From positions 2,078,501 through 2,142,500 of the forward strand of contig NZ_AEUT02000001.1 of assembly GCF_000187935.1 (NCBI RefSeq): DNA of 64,000 bases. The letters run 5' to 3'. The notes under the pieces were generated by a model. It made no database searches. It saw only the letters and a list, made by a program, of their open reading frames with translations, and was not told where the DNA came from. Positions 45,383 through 53,900 of the stretch are shown in pieces. Position 1 is the first letter of the stretch, and each line of letters starts with the position of its first letter. This DNA is from Streptococcus parauberis NCFD 2020 (GTDB lineage: Bacteria > Bacillota > Bacilli > Lactobacillales > Streptococcaceae). Made by a program: the position numbers and the translations under genes.

Positions 45383-45943
45383 TTGAAGAAATATACTGGT
45401 TTTATTATGCTATCAGTATTATTGATAGCTTTAACTGCGGGCTTATCTATTACTGTTTTAACATCTCGAAATGAGAAAAAAGCTGAGGACAAAACGGTAA
45501 CCGCAAAATATTTTGAAGGTAAAGAGCTACCAATATTTAAAATGACTACTACTGATGGGAAAATCATTGATTCACAAGGTTTAGAAGGTAAGCCGACAGT
45601 GATTATGGAGTGGGCAAGTTGGTGTCCTCATTGTCAAGATGCTATGCCCATTATGAATAAAAAGTATTTGAAATATAAAGATAAAGTTAACTTCGTATTC
45701 CTAAACGCGAATGGTTCATCTAACGGTGTAGAAACAAAAGAAAAAGCAGCTAAATATATCAAAGATAAAAATTATCAAATACCTTTTGTTTATGATATGA
45801 ATATGGAGTCATCTGATTTGTTAAAAGTTGACTCAGTACCTACTTATTTTTTTGTTGACAAATCTGGGAAAGTACAAAATGTTACAACAGCTGATTTAAC
45901 ATCTGATGATGTTGAGAAGCTTTTGGCTAAAATAATGTCTTAA
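45383..45943 (+). CDS. Membrane-anchored thioredoxin-fold protein (CPHC)
   Basis: A 186-residue TlpA/ResA-type protein. An N-terminal membrane anchor (about 4-28, YTGFIMLSVLLIALTAGLSITVL) is followed by an extracytoplasmic thioredoxin domain with WASWCPHC (Cys81, Cys84) and cis-Pro region DSVPTYFFVD. CPHC is the DsbA-type pair, which favours oxidation. ATG at 45365 is in frame, but GGGGGAGAG at 45367-45375 sits right for TTG at 45383. It lies 29 bp upstream of two LPXTG genes. Its likely role is disulfide formation in exported proteins, perhaps the VWA adhesin two genes on; that is inference. Confidence 0.8.
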   Translation: MKKYTGFIMLSVLLIALTAGLSITVLTSRNEKKAEDKTVTAKYFEGKELPIFKMTTTDGKIIDSQGLEGKPTVIMEWASWCPHCQDAMPIMNKKYLKYKDKVNFVFLNANGSSNGVETKEKAAKYIKDKNYQIPFVYDMNMESSDLLKVDSVPTYFFVDKSGKVQNVTTADLTSDDVEKLLAKIMS

Positions 45944-45972
45944 AATTTAGAGATATAAATGGGGAAAGTTTT

Positions 45973-47838
45973 ATGGAGAGAAAATTAATTCGTGTAACGA
46001 AGACTTCAGTAGTATCGTTACTATCAGTGACAGCATTGAGTCAATTTGTCGTTGTTCACGCTGATACTACATCAACTACTGATGCAGCATCAGCTCCTCA
46101 AGAGTCAGCAGTAGTAGTTCCGAGTTCGTCGGATCCAGTAGTATCTGAAAATAATACACCGGCAGAAATGACTACTGACTCTGTGGTAACAACAGCGGTC
46201 GATGCACCAGCAACAACATATACATTAGTGCCTGAGGAAACACCAGCTATGTCCGCGCCGGTTGTATTGGCCGCAGAAACAGATCCACCAGTGGATGAAG
46301 ACATTCCTAATTTGGAAGAGGAACAGCAAATTAAGAATGTGAACGATACTTTAGACATGATCGTAGAATTTTATAATTCAGGTGGTGTGGTAGATGCTCA
46401 AGCTGTATTTGAAGATTCTGCTTCCGATTTTGCTGCAATCAATAACATTGTTGATATGGTTGCATCAAAAAAAGCATTATTACAACGAATTGAAGATGTT
46501 AGAGCGCTAATTTATGGAACAACGCCAACACCAGTTGTTACTACAAGAGTTGAAGCTATTCCAATGACAACAACTTATGTTGCGGATCCTAATGCCACAG
46601 CAGGTGTACAAACAGTGACAACAGCTGGAAAAGATGGTGTTAAGACTTATACAACGACAAATGGAGTTGAAGATAAGGGTGTTATCACGACCCCAATGAC
46701 TCCAAAAGTTGTGAGCGTCGGAACTAAATCATTAGTCGTCACAGAGGCAGTTGTAGCCCCAGCTGACATTGAACAAGCAGATGCGACCTTGGAAAAAGGG
46801 CAACGTGTTCTGGTTAGTCCAGCAAAAGATGGCAGCAAAACAAGCACAACGACATATAGTTTAGATACAAGTACAGGTAAAGTCACAGCCAATACGCCAA
46901 CCGTTACGACGGTAGCGGGACAAGCAGCTGTCTACCGAGTAGGAACTAAAGATCTAGTTGTTACACCAGTTGTTACTACAAGAACTGAAGTTATTCCAAT
47001 GACAATAACTTATGTTGCGGATCCTAATGCCACAGCAGGTGTACAAACAGTAACAACAGCTGGGAGTGATGGTGAAAAACTCTATACAACAACAAACGGT
47101 GTTGAAGATGCTGGAGTTGTCACTAAGGTCATGGTTGCCCAAGTGATCAGCGTCGGAACTAAACCATTAGTCGTCACAGAGGCAGTTGTAGCCCCAGCTG
47201 ACATTGAACAAGCAGATGCAACCTTGGAAAAAGGGCAACGTGTTCTGGTTAGTCCAGCAAAAGATGGCAGCAAAACAAGCACAACGACATATAGTTTAGA
47301 TACAAGTACAGGTAAAGTCACAGCTAATACGCCAACCGTTACGACGGTAGCGGGACAAGCAGCTGTCTACCGAGTAGGAACTAAAGCAGTATCAGAGGTA
47401 TTCACAGAAGTAGTTACAAAAACAATACCTTTTAAGACTATTGAAATAAATAGCTCCAACTTAGAAAAAGGTAAAACAAAAATTCTTAAACAAGGCTTAA
47501 ATGGTCTTGGAAAAATTACATATCGTATCGTCAAAGTTAATGGTGTTGAAATTTCTAGGGAAGTTATTTCTGAAGAATTGCTCCAAGTTCCAAAAGATCA
47601 GTTAATTGAAATAGGAACAAAAACAGCAACTATTCCACCATCAAATACAAACAAATTAAATGATAATAAAGAAAATAAAAAAACTGTTTTATCAAATAGT
47701 GAGTTTGTAGTGACGAAACAAAAAGAGAGACAATTACCTGAATCAGGTGATAGTAAATCAGTAGTAGCATTAATAAGTGGAATGCTTATCACAATAGTTT
47801 CAACATTGATGTTAAAAATGAGTAGAAGAAAAGAATGA
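45973..47838 (+). CDS. LPXTG surface protein with G5-like repeats
   Basis: A 621-residue sortase substrate. The signal peptide is about 1-31 (ending VVVHA), then a Thr/Ala/Pro-rich stretch, then a short helical part (about 110-180). Two near-identical 145-residue units (from 46531) each contain G5-like segments ending VGTK. A clearer G5 domain lies at about 475-551 (ending IEIGTK). The sorting signal is LPESG near residue 588, with a membrane helix and SRRKE. G5 domains bind cell-wall or N-acetylglucosamine ligands and form stalks in other adhesins. No catalytic domain is seen. Second gene of the three-gene operon. Confidence 0.8.
   Translation: MERKLIRVTKTSVVSLLSVTALSQFVVVHADTTSTTDAASAPQESAVVVPSSSDPVVSENNTPAEMTTDSVVTTAVDAPATTYTLVPEETPAMSAPVVLAAETDPPVDEDIPNLEEEQQIKNVNDTLDMIVEFYNSGGVVDAQAVFEDSASDFAAINNIVDMVASKKALLQRIEDVRALIYGTTPTPVVTTRVEAIPMTTTYVADPNATAGVQTVTTAGKDGVKTYTTTNGVEDKGVITTPMTPKVVSVGTKSLVVTEAVVAPADIEQADATLEKGQRVLVSPAKDGSKTSTTTYSLDTSTGKVTANTPTVTTVAGQAAVYRVGTKDLVVTPVVTTRTEVIPMTITYVADPNATAGVQTVTTAGSDGEKLYTTTNGVEDAGVVTKVMVAQVISVGTKPLVVTEAVVAPADIEQADATLEKGQRVLVSPAKDGSKTSTTTYSLDTSTGKVTANTPTVTTVAGQAAVYRVGTKAVSEVFTEVVTKTIPFKTIEINSSNLEKGKTKILKQGLNGLGKITYRIVKVNGVEISREVISEELLQVPKDQLIEIGTKTATIPPSNTNKLNDNKENKKTVLSNSEFVVTKQKERQLPESGDSKSVVALISGMLITIVSTLMLKMSRRKE
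46531..47400 (+). repeat. Tandem 435-bp duplication
   Basis: Two units, 46531-46965 and 46966-47400, each 145 codons. The second half of each unit is almost identical at DNA level (for example from 46721 and 47156), while the first half differs more. It codes for the G5-like repeats. Confidence 0.85.
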
Positions 47839-47905
47839 ATTAGTTTTAAATGGAGAGTAATAAGAGATGGAGGGTGATATAAATCACCTTTCAGTGGGGA
47901 GAGAA

Positions 47906-50900
47906 ATGAAACAATTAGATAAGCAAACACTCAAAACTTGGTTTGTCCGTTTACTTGTTGCTTCAGTAGCGGTCTCGGGAGTTGCCTATTTGGGTCTCGC
48001 TAGTGGACTGTTTATAAAAGCGCAAGAGCTAGGAACGATAATTACTGGGACTAATACAGTAACCAAAGCAACTCAAGAAGGTTGTTCAATTAAAATTGAA
48101 ACAACTGAAAAAGTTGATTGGAAAATGCCACGTCAGCCAATTGACTTGGTTATTTTACAAGATAATAGTGGCTCTTTTGAAAATACTATTGGGAATGTAC
48201 AAAATGCATTGAAATCATTAACAACACCGCTCGGAAAAGGTGAAGTTTATGATGTAAATAACCCAAAACTCGTTTTCACTGGTGATCCTACAACTACTGA
48301 CCGTGTTATGGTTAACACCTTCAGAGGTATTGATGCAGAAATACAGTATCGTAGATTTAAATTTGATTCAAATGCAACTCTAAAATACATTGACTTTCCG
48401 ATGAGAGTACATGGTTATTTCACATATGATGCATCTAATCGGAAAATCTTTGTAAAAGATGAGTCAACATATTATAGTAATGGATATTATTATTATAATT
48501 ATAGTGAGAAAGACTTAGAAGGCTCATATGCGAAAGGGATTCTTTCAAAAGATGATTTTTCTAATAAGACTACTGTAGAGTCGACTAGTGGTACATTTTA
48601 CGATTATCATTACACTTCTAGTCCATTAATGACTAGTTCGGCACAAATTAATGATTCAATCAATAGCATGGTAACTGGTGGAGGTACTCCAACAGTACCT
48701 GCAATTGACGATACCATTGCAGCCTATAATAAAATTAAAGGAACGATGGCAAATAATCGTCGTACTGTATTTTTATTAGTTACTGACGGTGTTGCTAATG
48801 GATATCGTAAAACAGGAGATAGTACGGTTTATTTTGATCGTAGTATGGATCGGAATGATTTACTTCTTGATGAATGGCGTCCAACAGATGCAAATGGATA
48901 TTCTATATGGCCTGAGGCTGCTCAGGACTATATTTCAAGAGCAAACGAACTATCAGCAAAAGGTGCTCAATTGAAACAAACGCTTGGACCAGATTCGACC
49001 GTAGTTGTCGGTTTCTGGGAAGACACAAAAGCGTTTACAGGAAAAGGTCAATATGGCCCAGCCTACTTAAATCCGTTGGATTCACCAAAATCTGAAACAA
49101 CAATGCAAACAGGGGATCCGCGCTCAATACAAGATGTATTTCATGAATCAATACAGAGTGTTGCCTCGCCAGATAAAGTTTTGCCTAATGGAGAAACTGC
49201 ATCTTTCTATGTTAATGAATCAGATATAAATTTATTTTCTGAAAAAATACTAAAAGCAGTAGCTTCTGCTTTGGTACAAGAAGATGTAAAAGGTGATTTC
49301 ACAATAACAGATGGATATAGTGTTGATTCTATAACAATTAATGGTAAAACTGTTGTTCCAAATGTAACAGATCCAACTACTCAAATCCATGGTACAGTGA
49401 ACCAAGATGGAAACAAAGTTACGATTTATGTGCCGGAAAGTGTCTTTAAGCCTGGAGACAATGCGTTCGACTACAAACTTAAACGAACCGAAGAGTCTCC
49501 AAACATGTCGGAAGCAGATGAGACACCTCCGTCAGAAGGTTATAAACCAGCAACAGTTGAACGAGAAGTTGGGCAATTAGTTGGTAAATTTAGTGTTGGT
49601 GATTATACTAGTCCTCAAATTGGTTCGACCACACCAACTAAAGTGCAAGTTACTGACTTGAAATATTGCTACCCTCGTGCAACTAAGGACGTTAAAGACC
49701 GAGACATTACAAATGATAAACATGGAGATGATGGCAAATCAGGTAACCTTGCCCAAGATCCGTTGTTAGCTTCATCTGGAATTGTTCGTCCATCTTACGC
49801 AGCAACTTTGACTGATCAGAGTGAAAAATTCACATATTCTGTAAACTATAACATGTACAATGTTCCATTAGAGATGAAACAAAATGTCATGTTTACTGAC
49901 CAATTGAACTATCACTTAGATTACTTAGGTGCTTATGTAACAGATGATGCAGGTAACAAGCTAACAGACTTTGTTACTTCAACACAAGCAACAAAAGACT
50001 TGAAAGGCAACCCAACTACAACAGTAGTAGTTACAGTTCCGAAATTGCCTGGAACAAATAATGATACTGTTAAAGAGGGTGAATATGGCGGACATGCATT
50101 CAAAAACTATAAACTTGTTATTGATGCGAAAATTAAAGACCAATATTCACTACAAAATAATGCGACAGAATACTATAAGATGATGCAAGAAAATAATGGC
50201 CTAGGTTTTATGAACCAAGCAGCTATTATTTGGAATGGGGACACAACATCTATTTCAGACTCAACTGCAAGGATTCGTCGTTCTAATGCAGTTTATGTAG
50301 CACCTCCATTATCTACTGATGTTACAAAAGAAGTAGGTGAGAATTCTAATGAAGTAGGAACAAATCACTTAGAACTACCTGTTCGCAGTGATGACTATTA
50401 CTATAGAGTTAATTCAACTTGGCCTGGTATTTTTGATTCTTATACTGTTGAAGATATTCTAGTACCAGAATTAGAATCACTTAATAGTGAAGGACTAGAT
50501 AAAGTCTACGTTAATGGTATTGAAATACCATCATTGACTAAATTTATTAAAGTTGAACAAGTCTCACTTAATGGTCAACAAAGAGATCGCGTCTATTTAG
50601 ATCTTCAAAAATCTTCATTGACAAGACTTGATTTGTATCGAATTAATAAAGAGATAACAGCAGCTAATGATGGGAATAATGGCCCTGCCAAGTTAACTTT
50701 AGCAGTAAAAGCTAAAATTCGTGATGATGCCTCACTTGACAAATATCTTAATACGAAAACAGGAAAAGTACTCGTTCCAAATACTGCTAACGTAACATTA
50801 GATAGCAAGAAATTAACTTCTAATGAAGTAACTGTTACTCCAAATACTCCAACAGCAATCAAATTAATTAATGAAGAGTTGCAACATCTAAATACATCAA

Positions 50901-53900
50901 AGGGTCAAGAATTTACTTATGATGTAATGGCAACACTCCCCTCAGATATTAATTCTGCAAATGAGTATGTCATTAAAGATGTTATTGATAACCGAATAGA
51001 GCTTGTTAATATTTCTGGCACAAACAGTCCAATTCAACTGGATGAGCATACAACTGATCTTTTTGATACGGAAATTGTCACTGAAAATGGTAAGCAAGTA
51101 ATCTATGTTCGTATGAAATCTGGTGCTTTTGCACATGCACACTCAGGAGATGTTGTCCATATTAAGATTGGTGCAAAAGTTAAAGATAGTTCAACTGGAA
51201 CAATTAACAACGTAGCAGATATTACTTATAATGGCAAACCAACAACTTCAACTCCACCAGTAACAGTAACTCCTCCACCGCCAGTCACTAAAACTGTTGA
51301 ACCTACAGTAACAGAACGACAAGCTGGTGCTGCCGATGGTGTTCCAGAGGGAACATATACTGCAAAAATTAACAAATCTGGTGAAGATATTGAACTAGCT
51401 GTTTGGAATGATCCATATCTTTATAAAGTATCTTCAGTAGTTCCTTCAGGTGCTAAGACATTTACTATTACAGATACATTGATACCTGAAATGGAAATGT
51501 ATGACAATATTACTGGGTCAACACCGCGAAAGGTGGAAGTAAATGTTAATGGTACTATGGTAGAGATACCTACAAATCAAATTGTTATTGATAAATCTGA
51601 TTTAGATAAACAGACAATCTCAGTAACATTGACAGAAGAACAAATTAAAGAATATGTTGATAAACCTATTACTTTAAGCTTCACAGCTAAATTCAAACAA
51701 TATGCAAGTTTAACTAAATACATTTCTGATACCAATGGACTTCCGAAAGCTCCTAATAAAGCAAGTGTAATCGTTAATGACAATCCAAAAATTGACTCAA
51801 ATACTGTAACAGTAACTCCCCCAATTAATAAACCGGAAATTAAAAAGACAGTTAATGATACTGAACATTTTGATTTGGATAGTATAGGTCAAATTTTCCG
51901 CTACACAATTAAGACTGAGATGCCTTATAATGCCAATTCTTTCGAAATAACAGATATTTTCGAGCCAGCTATTGACTTTAAATCATTATTTGAAGAAGTA
52001 TTAGTTCAAGTAGGAGATAAACGCTATACAGGTGAAGAATTAACTCGAGTCTTAAAAGTTGAAGAAAAAGTTGTCAATGGGGTTACAACAAATGTGGGAA
52101 CTGTTAGTTTCTCAGCTAAGGACATTCAAGGTAATGAAGCAAAACCTGTAATAATTGAATTCTTATCTAGAATCAAAAAAGATTCCGATCTTTCTAAGTA
52201 TCGATTTGTTAAAGATAACCATTCTGTAAAATACGCAGATAATTCAGAGCATGCAGAGATACCAAATGACGCTTCTTATATAATAAATAATAAAATCACA
52301 AATAAATCTAATGTTGTTACGGTAACGCCACCACCACCAACAGCTTCAGAATTAGATAAGAAAATTGAAGATCCTTACTCTAAAAATGATCCAAAGGACT
52401 TGGTAGATGATTTATCTGTAGAAAATGGAAAAGACTATAATTATTTCTTAGATACAGTAATGCCTAGTAATATCTATGAGTATCAATCATGGAAACTAGA
52501 AGATACTATGGATCCAAGACTTGAACTTTCTTCAACTGAAAAACCTTATATTCAAGCAATTCTTGAAGATGGAACAGTTGATCCATCACAAAACGATTTC
52601 TTAGCAAATCACTTTGAAATATCTACTATTACAGCTACTGTTGATGGTAAAGCTACTAAGCAAGTTGTTGTTAAAGTAAAAGATGGTAGTATTACAGAAA
52701 TACCTGGTTCATATAAGATCAGGTTAGTAATTCCTGCTCATATTAAAGTCGGAGTAACTGATGTTAAGATTCCGAATAAAGCAGTTAAGACAGGTGTTAA
52801 ACATAATGGAGATATTCACATTCTAACTTCACCTACAGTTACAGTAACTCCTCCTCAGGATGATCCTACTTTAGATAAGAAGATAGTTTCTAAAGCTTTT
52901 GATGGTAAAGAGACGCAAGTAACACATTTAGATGTTGATAACTTAGTACCTTATGAGTATGACATTTCTTCTAAGCTACCTACAGATATCTTGAAATATA
53001 AGAAATTTGTTATCACAGATACTCTAGATTCAAAACTTTCTGTCATTAATACCGATGCAACTAAACCATATATTCTTGGTGCTGCTGCAGAATTCTTTGA
53101 CATAACAGTCGACGGTCAAACTGTAACAGCTACACTTAAAGATTATAAAGTTGCTGAAGCTGCTGATTCTGAAGCAGGTGGGGATTCAGAACAATTTAGA
53201 GCTCGTTTTGAAGAAGCACTAGTTGGTAAGACAATTAATTTAAGAATCCCAGCTCAAATCAACAAGGATGTAACAACTCAATTAATTGAAAATATTGCAA
53301 AACTTGATTTTACAAATGCTGTAAATGAAGATAAGGATATAGAAACCCCACCAGTAACAGTAAGCCCTCCAGGTGAAACACCAAATGTTACGAAAACAAT
53401 CAATGATGGCCTTGACCACTTAGATGTAGATAACGAAAAAGACTACACTTATAACATTAAGTCAACTCTTCCAGTAGATATCACTAAGTACAAATCATTC
53501 GTCATCGTTGATGAGCTAGCTAAAGATTTAGCAATCCAAGGCACACCAGTAGTAACTGGCGATGCGGCTAAGTTCTTCGATGTTAAAGTAGACGGTCAAA
53601 AAGTCACTGCAACAATGAAAGACTTCGCTAACGCTAAAGATTTAGCAGGTAAAGAAATCGAGCTTGTGATCACATCACAAATTCGTGCCGGTGTCACTCG
53701 TCAGGCAATTCCAAATACAACTAAAGTGACTTATGAAAATAAATCCAATGTATCAGGAACACCAGCCGAAACACCATCAACCCCACCAGTAACAGTAACC
53801 CCTCCAGGTGAAACACCAAATGTTACGAAAACAATCAATGATGGCCTTGACCACTTAGATGTAGATAACGAAAAAGACTACACTTATAACATTAAGTCAA

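Noticed and set aside
46531..47400. CRISPR-like direct repeats
   Set aside because: The repeats are 435-bp coding duplications within one open reading frame, not short spaced repeats.
47867..47905. Upstream ATG for the giant adhesin
   Set aside because: Only a weak AAGAG precedes it, it begins with non-signal residues, and a hairpin lies in it; GGGGAGAG supports 47906.
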